Shown in pieces: positions 32,201 to 44,102 of a stretch of 64,000 nt of DNA. Location of the stretch: positions 12,852,292-12,916,291 of the forward strand of contig NC_089313.1 in the NCBI RefSeq assembly GCF_036669915.1. The letters run 5' to 3'. How positions within the stretch are numbered: the first letter of the stretch is position 1; each line of letters starts with the position of its first letter. A program made the position numbers and the translations under genes. The notes beneath the pieces are model-generated. The model worked only from the letters and a program-made list of their open reading frames with translations, did no database searches and was not told the DNA's origin. The stretch is from Pocillopora verrucosa (lineage: Eukaryota > Cnidaria > Anthozoa > Scleractinia > Pocilloporidae).

Positions 32201-35200
32201 GAAAATTATGCCAATGGTTTGATTTTGTGGTGTTCCAACGCATTTTTTCATGTTGAGCCTTAGCGTCAACACACTTTATCTTGTGCACTGGATTAACATG
32301 CAGGCTAGCTAAATGGCAAGTCAGCATTAAGTACTCTCAAACAAACCTCAGCAGCTAGCTCATCATCTTGCACTGCATTTGGAGGGTAGGCACCTTGAGA
32401 ACTAAGCTGTGCACCTGAGTCTTGAAATAAACAAACAAAAAAAGGATAAAATATAAGCAATAAATATAAACTTTCCAATTCCAGTTTTGACAATTTAGCA
32501 CTTCTAAACCCTGCATAGCATACCTCCAGGTACACAATCATTACCAGGAAATTTGCAAGTCATTGCATTTTCACTGAAACAATCCACTGAGTGGAACACA
32601 TCACAACTATAACAGGGTAATTTATTATTAGAGTGATTGGATGAAGGGCTAACGATCAATCTGTCAGCTTCTAAACTCTTTACGGTGGCCAATTTATGTT
32701 ATCAACTCAGTTGACAATACTTAATTACCTTGTTGTACTCTCCCACCAATGCAGCACCACAATTTCTACAGAAACTTATCTCCTTTATTTACATCACAAC
32801 TATACCTTGCAGCACTAAGACAGCCAATAGGCCTCTACAAAAATTCATTATTTGCAGAATTTTTGCCTGTGCAGTTTGAAGTTTGTACAACAACATCCAG
32901 AGCTTGGCATGCTAAACATTATGCTATCATATATCCTCTTTATATCTATCATTATTCATTAATTAATATATAAAAATTCAAAGCCTTTCCCAAAACTTAC
33001 TGTTTGCAGAGGTGCTGATATTCATAATTGTGGGAGGGTCCTGAGGGGAAATGCCTGTGCCATCATAGGGTGGAGTGATGCGATGAAGAAGATCAACTCT
33101 TATGTCACCCAAAGCTTCTGCACCAAAGTTCTATTGAATTGAATTCAGAGAATAAAAAAGAAAAAAAAAACCGTAAGGGCACTAACAGGTGACTTTATAT
33201 GACTTATAAAATGAGGAGAGAAAATTGTTCAAAATTATGGACTGGATTAAAGTGTTAGTTATTTTGACATTCTTACACTGCATATCCAACTGGCTAACCA
33301 TGTTTTCACATTACATGTAAGTGATTGTCACAGTAGTTTCTTGCCAAGAAATAGATTTGTAACATTAGCAGAAAAATCTAGTGTTTAAAAGTATGTCTCT
33401 TGCCCAGGTAGTTGGTACATATACATGTAGGTTGCTTTACACTGTTTCCCACATAAATCCTGGTTCTAGGGGTTAGGTGTCCCTAAAAAAACTTGAAGTC
33501 TATCTACTACATGTTGAGAAAAACTCATCCTGTGAACATTGGAGCTGAGTCCATAGGGAAATTGACTAGTTTGATGGCCTTCCTTTTCTAAACAGCTATT
33601 TAGGCTATGCACTAGCTCCTCCACATTAACAAACAATGTTACAGTAATGTTAATGATGATGGCACACTTACTGGGGAATAGGAAGGTGACCTTGTTCCAT
33701 GAGAACTGCCAGAGTATTTACGCTGAGGAACTGGAACAGCAACTGGGGTAGCTACATACATGTGGAAAGATATTAAAAAATCAAATGTTAAAACAATTTC
33801 AAAAGTTATCCAATTCTTTTAAAAGTTGTCCATGGACATTTCCAGGATAGGGATAGTTTATGAGTCTAAAACATCAAAAATGTTAATATTTTTAATAAAT
33901 TATTTCTGCCATTTAAATCTTAGGTTAAACTACAGTTGTAGGTCTCTTTTACATTTACAAAGTCAATTATATTTCTAGAGGGATTACCGTCAACATAATG
34001 AAAGTTTTCACAGACAGGTGTACATGTATAAATTTCTTTCTAAAACAAACATCTCACTCAATTATTTTACTTTCTTTGTTCCAGTTAACTGCCTACAGCT
34101 GTATTTGCCTATATTAACACTATTAGTAAGATACATGTAGGTTTTTGCTTACATGCACGATGGGGAACTCTGCCAGTCAAGAAAGGATGTGCAAAGAATT
34201 CACCTGTAAACAGAAAAATAAGTTGATATATATTTAATAATCACTGCCCTGATGGGTGCTTGATACACAAGTTAATGATGGTATATTTAAACAATAAACA
34301 CATTAAGGGTGCCATATCAACTTGAAATTGTACAATCCTCAAACAATCCCTCCCTCCCTTCCTGCTGAAAGTTACCCTGTGAAAGCCTCCTACAAAAATG
34401 CTGCATTTCTTTGGAAAACAAATGTACATGTAGATGTATTATGTGCCCAGAATGAAACTTTGTCTAACACAGCCTTGGAAACTCGCTTTCTTAAAAATAA
34501 ATTTTCAGCTCAAAATGGTTCTGACCTCTTCTCTCATCTGTGCTCAGCCTTGTTCTCAGATTATCAACAGCAGCAGTAACTCATTTTATAAACTTAGAGT
34601 TATTGATTGCACATGAGTAAATAGAAAGATTTGTGGTTAAATTAGACAACACCAGCCTCAATCTACCTCAAACAATTCACCTTCAATCTTTGTGTTTTTT
34701 AACAGACTTCTCAGTAAATTAAACAAAGATATAAAAACTATTTACCAAAATCCAGCCTGTCACGAGGATTCCTTTTTAATAATCCAATAAGTAGGTCTTT
34801 CAAGTGGTTTGAAGTACCAGCTGGTATACTGAGGTAACAAAAAACAGTTGTTTACTATTCGTGGATAAAATAAGACTCAGTATTGATAAAGCATGAAATA
34901 AATATGATATTCTACTAGTACAGTAATCAGATTGTATCTGACAAACAAGCAGGCACAGACTGAAGTACTAGATCAAGATATACAAAGAATTGAAATATTG
35001 TTAGCTTGCCATTTTGCCACTCACTTTGGAGAAACAGATTTGCTCTTTTCATAAAACTTCTTTAACTGCTGAGGGCTGTTTGCCTGGAAAATGACAAAAT
35101 TAGAAAAAATCATTGATATTATATAACATCGATAAAGTTTGTCACAATTGGCTTTTTAATGTCATGGTATATAAGAGCACCTGAAAGGGGGCTTTACCAG

Positions 35201-38200
35201 TGAGACACTGGTAAACAATTGTCCCTACACTCCAGAGATCAGCTTTGGCATCATATCCTTTGGACATTATAACTTCAGGAGCCTTGAATGACAAAGAAGG
35301 AAAATAAACTCAGTAAATGAATATATCAAAAGTGGGATATAGAACTGAAATTTTGACCACATGTCATTCAGTAATAATGAAATATGGTACAAAAAATTAT
35401 TTAAACACAGAGTTCTACCAATAATTGCTGACTACATGTAGTTTAATTTGTTTTATTTCTTTTATTCTCTGCTTATTTGCAAATACATGTAATGACAATT
35501 TAGAAGAACTCTACGAAGTCCAAAACAGCAGCAGTATTATTTCAAATGAACCATTTTCACTCACAAAGACTGTTTCACCACTAATAATTTAGTTAAGGGT
35601 GAAACCATTTTTCTAAATAGCACCCAGAGAAACACATAATTATAGTTCATGCAACTCAGGAACTCAAAATATCTCAGCAGTTTATACATACCATGTACAT
35701 AGGAGATCCACATAAAGTAGCTGCCATCATTTCACCAGGGAGAAATCTTGCAAACCCAAAGTCAGCTAAAACAACAATTCAGAATATGTAAAATAAATGG
35801 TAATGACCAGTACAATAATACAAAAAGTAGATACCTTAGACCTCTCCCATTGCCAGTCCCAAACCCAAATGAAAAAGAAAAAAAAATGAGGTGGCTAGTA
35901 ACTCTATGTTGTGAAAAGAATGTTTGCTACAGAATACTGCAAGAATTTGAGACGTTGTGGCTTATCATGGTGAAAGTTCCTTATGAAGAAGGTTGACACC
36001 ATGAGGTTAATGATTGAGGTGGCTGTTCACAAGCTAGGAAAGCAACACCCATGCAAAACCTACCAATCTTTATCTTGATCTGTGATGGTGAGGGAGTGGT
36101 TGTCCCTGCATGGTGCAGCAGTAGATTCTGAGGCTTTAAATCTCTGTGCACGACACCTTTGGATTGCAGTGTGCACATGGCAGAAGCTGAGGAGAACCAA
36201 AATTATTTAACAAATTGAATATCATCAAAAGTCAGAATAAATACATAACAACTATATTCCAGCTACACTGTAAAAGACAATGTAAATCAAATATCAACAG
36301 TAGGAAAAAATAAAATTAATGAAAAACATACCTATCTGACGTAAGAAAATATGGATTGTATCCTCACTGAGAGTTCCCTTTGCTGTAAGGAATAATGTAG
36401 ACTTGTTTATAACATTAATCCTTTACACCCTAACATCAGTATGCATATTCTCTATACTGTTCCTTGTATATTTCCTAAGGTCCTAACAAGGAGAATCTGT
36501 TTAACAACTGAGAACTTCTTCAGTCAGTGATCATTTCTTTTATTCTCATGACATTAATGTTGGATTCAAGGGTGATATTGAAAGGAGAAACTAGATGTTA
36601 GTCACTCTTAGGGGTTAAAGGGTCAATAACCCTTTTGGTAACAGTGTATATGTACATGTACCTTAAGTTTGATAACTTATTCATTGTAACAGAAGTGAAC
36701 TATTCTTACCACGAAGGTAGTCTGCAAGATCCCCTCCATTGCAATACTGTTGAATCAAGAAACACTACTGCTTAACTAGAGTATAACACCAGAATTTTTA
36801 TTACAACATTGAGAGGCAAGAGAGTTGTAAAACAGAAGGAAAATGAGCGACATAACAGCACAATGTCTCAAAACTTTACAGAGGGTTGCAAAGGGGGCTC
36901 CTGATCCTCTTTATCCTTTAGAAAAAGTCATGAATTACGTATTTAGAAAGGAAAACTTCAAACAGCTATGGAATAAGGTAACACAATAAGAGAACATATA
37001 ATATAATAGCTGCATATCTGAATAAAAAACACCAAACACCATTGAAACTTTGCTGAAATACTCTGCAAAGCGGCCATAAAATTCTTTGGTCTGTGATGCC
37101 TTGGCACACTTAGTACTAAATGCAAAGTGTGTCAAATAGTTTGATGACATAAATTTTAGTTACAAAGAAAAAACATCAAACAAACAAAGATGACTAACCT
37201 CCATAACAAGAAAGACATTATTGGATGTTTCCTAAAGAATATATGCAGTCAACGATCATTATCATATAAAAAACTTGCAACCTTTACAATAAAATTGATA
37301 GTATTGATAAAATTATAAACCACATAACATGACCGCAGTCAGTGTCTGGGTCAAAGGCAGGCTTAATTTTCCCCAAAATATGACTATTATTTTAGGCTTT
37401 TAAATCAAATTATACATTCCAAACCCAAAGGGGTAGAGATAGTGGAGGAAAATTTGAACCTAAAAGGTGGAAAAAACAAGTGTTTGACAACGGCTTTTAC
37501 ATTGCCTTCTATTTTGACGTTACTTAAAACTAGATCAATTTACACGGCACGCAAGTATGAAATAATTTTCTGAAAAAAACGTAGTCGGTATCTTATTCTT
37601 TCATTCTGGGCAATCTTCCAAAATTCCAAACACATCATTCTTCTTATAAATCGAAAATATTTATAATTCCATCATTACCTGACAGTCGAAAAGAGAAACC
37701 ACATTTTCGTGATGAAGTTCCTAAAATGAAAGATATAAACATTGTTCACAAGTAGGTACATATGCTTTTTAGCACGCAAGAAAAAGGTTTTCTAAGTTAC
37801 AGTGTCTTAAATTACGCGGGATAAATTCACTTTTCAAAACAAGGATACTTAACGGGAATATTAGAAACCCAATATTGAAGTTTGACCGCTCGATCAAGGG
37901 CAATCACTAAGCTGGCTGCACATGACAACTGCGTGAAGGATTGCTATTATTTCAATGAACTTTCCCCTTGGGCATATATTGTGTCTTGTGATCACGCAAT
38001 TAACAATGGCTTGTCAGACAAAAACCTCGCTCTGCAAAATGAATGTGTATTGCATAAGATAAATTCTACGGTAAAGTTATCCCTCTCTCACCTTTAGAAT
38101 TTTTATTTCCTTTGCAAGAAGATTCTGAGTCTTGGAGAGATTCTTCTTTGCGATGACCTTAATAGCTACCACGAAGTCATCTTTCTGCAATAAAGAGAAA

Positions 38201-38774
38201 TATAAGCTAACATCACGTACAACCAGTGAGAGAGGAAGTCAAAAGGACACAGACGTAAGGAAAACTTGCATCAGTTGGCGTTTCTCTGCAGCGATATGCT
38301 TGGCGCGTTTCCTATGGGATTTATTAAACCAATAGCGCTAATAAATCTGTGTGAAGCTCACCGATTTTTTATGACCATTAACTAAGCAAATGTAATGACG
38401 AGCGAGGTGATGGCTTGCTCGATATCAAAACAAAAATTTGCGTAATGAAAGCATAGACTATAAATGTCAAAGATATGTACCCATAGGCTCACATTTGTTC
38501 GCTGATGAGGCAAAACTTTGGTTATTCTATCTTCGGAAATCTATTCGACACTTTTCTCTTAGATTAAAAAAAAAACAAACTCGGAAAACTACTCGGCCAA
38601 AAGCGAATCGCGTCGGAAAGCGAACGATCAAAGAAATTATTTCGTCTTCGCAAAGCCGTGGAAAAGTACATTGTACGTTACCTTTCTGTGATGTCCTTTA
38701 AAAACGACTGCAAAAGCTCCATGTCCAATAAAGTCTTTCTTGCTGTACACAAATTCACCTACTTGCTCTGACAT
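26241..38774 (-). CDS. ULK1/2: ULK1/ULK2 (Atg1) autophagy-initiating Ser/Thr kinase, 26 exons
   Basis: Exons (minus strand): 38774-38682, 38184-38092, 37720-37679, 37231-37199, 36746-36710, 36382-36332, 36186-36064, 35765-35692, 35282-35181, 35083-35025, 34828-34746, 34203-34153, 33751-33672, 33130-33001, 32420-32347, 31581-31545, 30874-30826, 30745-29553, 29250-29096, 28348-28223, 28061-28012, 27588-27470, 27364-27258, 26708-26667, 26559-26515, 26384-26241. All are bounded by AG/GT and all phases join; the sum is 3192 nt (1063 aa, near the ~1050 of vertebrate ULK1). The kinase domain spans about 8-280: glycine loop [16 protein letters not shown] Lys40, HRDLKPQN with Asp132, DFG 159-161, APE from 183. 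Then comes a LIR-like FVLV (377-380), a long Ser/Pro-rich region in exon 18 and a C-terminal region resembling the EAT/MIT domains that bind ATG13 and FIP200 (LPEDTLLD onward). ULK phosphorylates ATG13, Beclin-1 and others to start autophagy. The last exon may be frame-shifted by a 14-bp insertion (see findings). Confidence 0.95.
27728..27845. mobile_element. MITE with 19-bp TIRs (unit 3, in ULK intron)
   Basis: Same element as 16553-16669: 'agtaatagatcacagatga' at the left and its inverted copy ending at 27845. It sits in the intron between ULK exons 21 and 22. Confidence 0.8.
28742..28945. mobile_element. MITE-like element, family with 36415-36624
   Basis: Shares with 36415-36624 the series 'ctttacacc', 'tgcatattctc', 'atactgtt', 'aagagcttct/gaacttctt', 'gatcatttc' and 'actaatcactctta/gttagtcactctta'. 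About 200 bp, in the ULK intron between exons 19 and 20. The left terminus starts 'ttaaccctttaca'. Unit 2 lacks this stretch, within its 0.8-kb deletion. The sequence is one I associate with abundant coral repeats; that recollection is not verified. Confidence 0.6.
31770..32290 (+). mobile_element. Decayed DNA-transposon remnant with hairpin, possibly Crypton-like
   Basis: In ULK intron 15. It starts near a long hairpin, 'acacacgtgaaaaaata' / 'tatttttccacgtgtgt' (31811-31847). Further on, the plus strand reads a peptide containing [15 protein letters not shown] followed, after a frame change, by ERKTESYVF and [10 protein letters not shown]. These stretches resemble the N-terminal part of Crypton-type tyrosine recombinase proteins as I remember them. 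No complete frame survives. Assignment to Crypton is tentative. Confidence 0.35.
32630..32770. mobile_element. Repeat related to 7507-7668, opposite orientation
   Basis: In the ULK intron between exons 14 and 15. It carries 'ttacggtggccaatttatgt', 'gttgtactctcccaccaatg' and 'gggctaacgatc', the reverse complements of motifs in the insertion at 7507-7668. The minus-strand open frame 32504-32692 runs through it and is not part of ULK. Confidence 0.5.
36415..36624. mobile_element. MITE-like element in ULK intron 5
   Basis: About 210 bp between ULK exons 6 and 5. The ends 'ttaatcctttacacccta' and 'cttaggggttaaagggtc' are roughly inverted. Same family as 28742-28945. Noncoding. Confidence 0.6.
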
Positions 38775-38937
38775 CCTGGAGAATACTTGTTCTTTGTGAG
38801 ATGAAAGAGCCGGACAGATTCACTTCGTCAGAGAGATATCTGGCGAGCGATCGAGACGAAAAAGCAGCCAATTTATCGCCAAACGACTGGGCTTTGCGAG
38901 GACTCTGTTGTCCTTTGTCAAAAGGATCCATCAACAT
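38755..38937 (-). promoter_or_regulatory. Upstream ORF overlapping the ULK start codon
   Basis: An ATG at 38937 opens a 60-codon frame (MLMDPFDKGQQS...) that ends at 38755, after passing the ULK start at 38774 in a different frame. If the ULK 5' UTR includes this ATG, scanning ribosomes would meet it first and it would lower ULK translation. The ULK ATG itself has A at -3. Whether the mRNA starts upstream of 38937 is unknown. Confidence 0.35.
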
Positions 38938-38940
38938 CAC

Positions 38941-40887
38941 TGCTATTTGTCCTCCATGACTAGATCTTCACTTATTTCCCATAGAGATTCCGTCCACATC
39001 GGCGAGAAGCGTTTGTTTTTGTTTCGTTGGGTAAATGCATTTTATTTCACCGCTCAAAACAAACTCTCCCGAGTGACGTCATTGGACGGGAGGTCACTAA
39101 GCTGCTGGGTCGGGTCGGGTCGGGAGAGGATTATCCGATTTGGTGGGGTGGGTGTAAGTACACAGTAAGGGAAACATACTCTGATGCAAACTAGTGGGTA
39201 GCTTTGAACCATGTTCGCATTCAGTGAGCATGTGAAGCCATCTCTCTGTCGGGGAAATGTCACAAGAAAGTATCCAATTTAAAAGAATCGAGTTCCTGGT
39301 TAATCATAACAGACTACATTGTTTATTACTCAGTTATTTTTAGTTCATCTCCCATTCGAGAAATTCCGGAATGATTTGGAAATAACCATTACAGGATCCG
39401 ACTCGTGGGGCAAAGATAGCATTGTATTTTTAGGGGACCAGACGTTTTGGGGCTCAAGCTAGGCTACCTGTGTGTTAAATTAAGACAAAAAAATATGGGA
39501 AGATTGCAGGAATTTCGATGGAAAGTTCGGTGACTGTTAATCGATACCTCAGAAAAAGAGAGGCAATCCCTGCCTTAAGAAAATCTATTTCCATCGAGTT
39601 TCCATTGCAATTTAGTTAATCCTATGATTGAATAAGTTAGTGCTGTAATTTCCTCAGACAACCGGGCACAACTTTCTTTTTGCTATACATCACAAATACC
39701 ATCCGCATTCTTTGAATTAACGCCCAGGGCGCTTGCCTTGTATAAATTTAGGGAATGTGGAGCGCTTCTGAGAGGTATTCGCGGCTTAGATAGATACCAC
39801 TATTCATTCGTTTTATTGAGAGTCGATAATTACCTTAAATGATACAATGTTTCATTGCCTAGCAGAGAACAAAGTCATGAATTCAAAATCATTGACCTGA
39901 GAAATATCTTTTTTCTTACTCATTACACACACGCAAAACTCAATGATCTGGAGGACTTCACCATGCATACAGTCATTATATTACGCTTGTGTAGCGCGAG
40001 TAATCGCAACAATAATTACATGATTAATTATATATGAAGGTGAACTGGAAAATGAAATCCGTTTGAAGATGCTGGGATTGATAGGTCGTGTCTCAAAAAA
40101 GAAATAATCATTTCTATGAAACCATTCCTCTTAAGACACATGGAAAGTTGGCAACTCTTGTTTTCAATGATTCCGTTAAATCGTCACACATTTGAGGTTA
40201 GTAGACTTTGATTAATGTCAGTTTGTTTCAATTGTTGCTTTTAGATATTTACGCTTGGAGGTTATGATTAGATACCTAGAGAATCGAAAGCTCAAGAACC
40301 GTAAAGAAAAGTCGTAATTTTCATCGCTTCGTCGGTGCATGAATTATTGTTTCCTTTCCTAGTTTCGTTTGTTAATTGCACACAAGAAAAGAAAGCTGTC
40401 TCTTTTTCCACTGGCTCCCTTTTTTCTAATACAATTTCATCCAAACAATTCACAGTCTTTCCTCTATGGAAAAAAACGTTTAACTTGAATCATCAACTGA
40501 GCATAAAGATATCTCACACTTGAGTTTGCAAACCTCAGAGCCCACGATCCGACTTGTTTTAGCAGTCGTTACATTTTGCGCATGTTCCGTTGCAGTTTCA
40601 CGGGGTGCGGCGCTGGTGCTCTACTGACGTGGCGGGATAAACACCCGCCAAAATATCACGCCACCTGGCAAGCGTGTCATCCATAGCAAATATCTCTCAA
40701 TCCATAGAATTCCTACGCTCTCGAAAGCAACATCTGATGCATTTGAAGCGCCCTGGTCTTCCGGCCGTGTAAATTATGAACCCTTCATCGGAGTCACTGT
40801 AAGAGGGACAACTCTGAAACAACCGATGCCGTTTTTCGACGCGTGGATTAAATTTCAGTGAATCCTTCCTCAAACTGGACGGTTATT
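38941..40887. other. Intergenic region between ULK and the GPCR gene
   Basis: Divergent intergenic space: ULK is transcribed leftward and the GPCR rightward. Apart from the CRE/CCAAT pair near 39.08 kb I see nothing definite. The short open frames here have no recognisable content. A possible splice acceptor 'aaatttcag' lies at 40850-40858, just before the GPCR frame. Confidence 0.5.
39074..39085. promoter_or_regulatory. CRE and inverted CCAAT box, putative ULK promoter
   Basis: A perfect palindromic CRE (tgacgtca, 39074-39081) is joined directly to 'attgg', the inverted CCAAT motif (39081-39085), 300 bp upstream of the ULK ATG. It is followed by 'gtcgggtcgggtcggg' direct repeats (39108-39123). 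This combination is common in CREB/NF-Y-controlled promoters. Its use here is inferred from motif and position only. Confidence 0.4.
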
Positions 40888-42264
40888 ATGACACGCGCTA
40901 CAGGAACTCAAAGCTCGGCTTATCATGAAACCATGGCCGTTGGAAAAGTAGTCGCCTTGTCGCTTATCCTGGTCGTGTCTACCACTGGCAACGTGTTGGT
41001 TTGTTACTGCGGACTGCGATCTCCGAGGATGTCTGCCATGAACAGCCTTATCGTGAATTTATCCATTGGAGAACTTGCCATCGCGTGCTTTGTGATTCCG
41101 CTAAAGATAGAACGTGAGATTGTAGGGGAGTACTTGCTTGGAGGACCAACGGTCTGCAAATTATTGGAATACGCCCAATCGGTTGCTCTAGGATCGGTAA
41201 CAGTGACTTTATTAATGATAAGCATGGACAGGCTTTATTCCGTGTTTTATCCACTGTCGAAAATAACCCGTCGACAGGCTAAATACATGGGCGTATTTGC
41301 ATGGTGTTACGCGCTGTTGTTCGCTAACCCAGTACTTTACTACTTCTTGGGAGCGAAACACCAACCACAAGCTTTGTTGTTCAGCTGTGACAAGCACTTA
41401 GCTTTGCCTTGGAAAGACAAGCTTTATTCCTTGGTTCAACTCTGGGCGATATTTTTGTTGCCAATAATGATTATGACTGTGACATATTTCATAGTTGTGA
41501 GTAGGCTGCTTAAGCCCGATTCAGTGACTCATCCCGTAAGCAAACTTGGTGCCCGCGAAGGTAAGCCAGACGTACCTATCAATACTCACCGCCGATTCAC
41601 CAGCTCTCTGCGATCAAACGCAGTTCCACTTGCTAAACGAAAATCAGTAGTAATGAACCTTATTGATGGCTACTATTCATTTTGTGATGGGGCTCCGTTA
41701 GCGGCGATTTACGCTCTCGAGACTGTTGGCCAATCCTAAGAAAAAAAGCATTGAGATTTTTCGCGATTTCGCTTGTTTCCTGGCTTTGGGACAACTGTGG
41801 CGCCCAATCCGGCGGTGTAAAAGCTTTTTCGAACGCAATCTTCGGGATCAGATGTGTCGATGCCGACAGAAATCAGCCCAGAACTCGCCAGTCGACGTAA
41901 GATTATTTATCCCGGAATTTGCACCCAGGGAAAACTCAGTGAACTGAATGTCAGTAACTTTGGTAGACTCGTGGACTCAACAGGGCAAAGTGCCGTTTTC
42001 AAAGAGCCGCTGTTACGGGTGTCATCAGGAGAAAATCCGTCTCCAAGCGCTCCGGAGCTAAACGGGAATAAACTGGCTCGATTGATCAGTAAACACCCGA
42101 CGTTTATCGAAGTCTTGGCCTCTCAACTTGGAGAAGTTCTGATATTTAGGGTGAATATTTCAAAGATGACAGCTAAACTTAATTCTAAGAGAAAGAGGCC
42201 GGTACTGATCAATGAAATTTTCAAAAGGAAACGGACAGGAAAACTCATAATTGGAAGTTCTTAG
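40888..42264 (+). pseudogene. Class A (rhodopsin-type) GPCR, frame-shifted from TM6 onward
   Basis: From the ATG at 40888 the frame runs 283 codons to 41739. TM1 (VVALSLILVVSTTGNVLV), TM2 (NSLIVNLSIGELAIACFVIP), TM3 ending in MDRLYSVFYP (DRL in place of DRY), TM4, ECL2 with Cys (LFSCDKH) and TM5 (LWAIFLLPIMIMTVTYFIVV) are clear. The third inner loop ends KRKSVVMNLI. Then TM6 is unusual (FCDGAP where FCWAP is expected) and the frame stops after ALETVGQS. TM7-like sequence (FRDFACFLALGQL) is in the +2 frame, NPAV directly before a stop is back in the first frame, and KSFFERNLRDQM is again in the +2 frame. A 136-codon tail-like frame follows at 41854-42264. It resembles neuropeptide-type receptors. 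It is either a recent pseudogene or a region with several assembly indels; an upstream coding exon cannot be excluded. Confidence 0.75.
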
Positions 42265-44102
42265 ACTATAAATCCACCTTGACTTGAATAAGAGTGGTTT
42301 TTAATGACATTTCATGATATGTTTCAAAAGCTTGTGCCAGCTGCAACTCAGGCCAGTAGGGATAGTAATGTTTGTGGAATCTTTATCTTAATATGTTAGA
42401 TTGCAGAACTTCTCAGCCATGATTCATCATGGGTTGTTTACTTTGAGTATTATACTTCTTACTCGACACCTCCTTAAAACTTTTCTAAAGAAAGTAAATC
42501 TGTAATTAATTCATTATAACATAAATCACCAAACCTTAGTAAAATGAACAAATAATAAATAAATAAAAACTTTACTGTAAAATGCGCAGTTTACGACTAA
42601 AATTTTAAATTCAATGATAGACTGTTTCTTATTTTTAATTCCAAAACCAAAGTGTCTTCCTCATTCAGTTATAATAGCAAAGGTCATAACCACAACTTTA
42701 AGAAGTCAACGAGAACTCAAGTACGTCAATAGTTAAACTAGCCCCAATTCAAACGCGGGAACGCACGTGATCAATTACAAGTCTCGACTTTTTTAGCCTC
42801 GCTCGGCTTAGCTTCATTTAGGATGGGAGACGGCGCAATTTTTCTGGACCAATGATACAGCGTAGTGAAGAAAATCCAATTCAGATTCGCAATAATGTGA
42901 ACATTTCATTGAACATTGCTCCAATGGACAGTTAAGGATGTTAGGGGGAAATAGCTGGCAGAAAAAAACACGCTGAGAGGGAGGCACAAGGGTCGGTTAT
43001 TTGCACGAGGGCAGGGAACTCAGTTAGTTTTTTCCGTGTATGAGGATCGATTTAATGAAATAAATGTTCTTTCCAATGTCAGCTTTCGGCCCTCTTGACT
43101 TTGTAAACAAAAATAAATGTTCAGATGAAAGGTTCGGCCACAAAGTTGAAGATGGTTTACAACGGTTAAACTTTGTTTAAATAAGCCAGCAGTAAGAAAT
43201 TGCGAGAAGTGTATGAGGAAACCTCCCATGGAAGAAACGGTTAGAGAGGGAACTAGGTAGCCGGGAAGGAAACTTATTTAGAGTAACTTTGCAGATTATT
43301 GGGCTGAAACAATTATTTTATGCACCAGGGGCCACTGAAGTCAACCGTGCCAGAGCCACTGCTAGAGTTATTGCTATCTGTGATAAGTAGCTAATGACGC
43401 GTGTAAAAATCATTAAGTCAAAACATTACAAGACACTTCAGGATCGACATCAAATTTTGTTGTGATTGACCAATTGAGCGGCTGAAACTCACTGAATGTG
43501 TTGTTTTGGTCAAAAGTTACTGAAGTTCAAAGTTAGCAGAAATTGAAAAACATCATAAGACCTATCTGAAGATTTCTGTTTCGTTGATTTTGGCCAAAAC
43601 AGAATGAACAGGATTCAAAGTTCACCACGACTTTGATACTATTAGGACAAACAGTATGCATCCAATGCAATAATCTTCATAGAAAAGATAAAAACTAGTT
43701 TGAACTGGTGGAAAACGCAGTTTTTATTCACATTCGTTGTGGCTTGTTGTACTATATGTAGGTACCTATTCCAAAACCTTAAATTGACTTATGTCATCTA
43801 CTATAAAATGAACTTACGCGAAAAACGACTCAAAATTCTTGCTCTGAAAGTTCTGAAAGCTACAAAAGGTGAGATTTCAGAGAGTTTCTCATGCATGGTT
43901 CAAAATCGAAGTGGAGATTAACATTTTGTCTTACTCCTTGGACCAATACAGAATTACCTATCCAATATATTACAACTTGGTTGACTTTGCAAACGTGTAA
44001 CGTCTCAAATGATTCTTGTAGTTCAAAATGCTCCTCATTTTTGTGTGAGTATTTCATAAATCCTTTAGCAAATCGTCGTTTAGTGAGAAGGCAAATAATG
44101 TT
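42265..44102. other. Intergenic region between GPCR and GGT
   Basis: AT-rich, no supported gene. The open frames at 43020-43229, 43700-43921 and 43860-44057 are short and carry no recognisable motif. No clear repeat was identified by eye. Confidence 0.5.

Noticed and set aside
20885-38774. TRIM and ULK as a co-transcribed operon
   Set aside because: About 3.1 kb of noncoding sequence separates them, ULK has 26 exons with its own promoter-like region, and there is no sign of trans-splicing.
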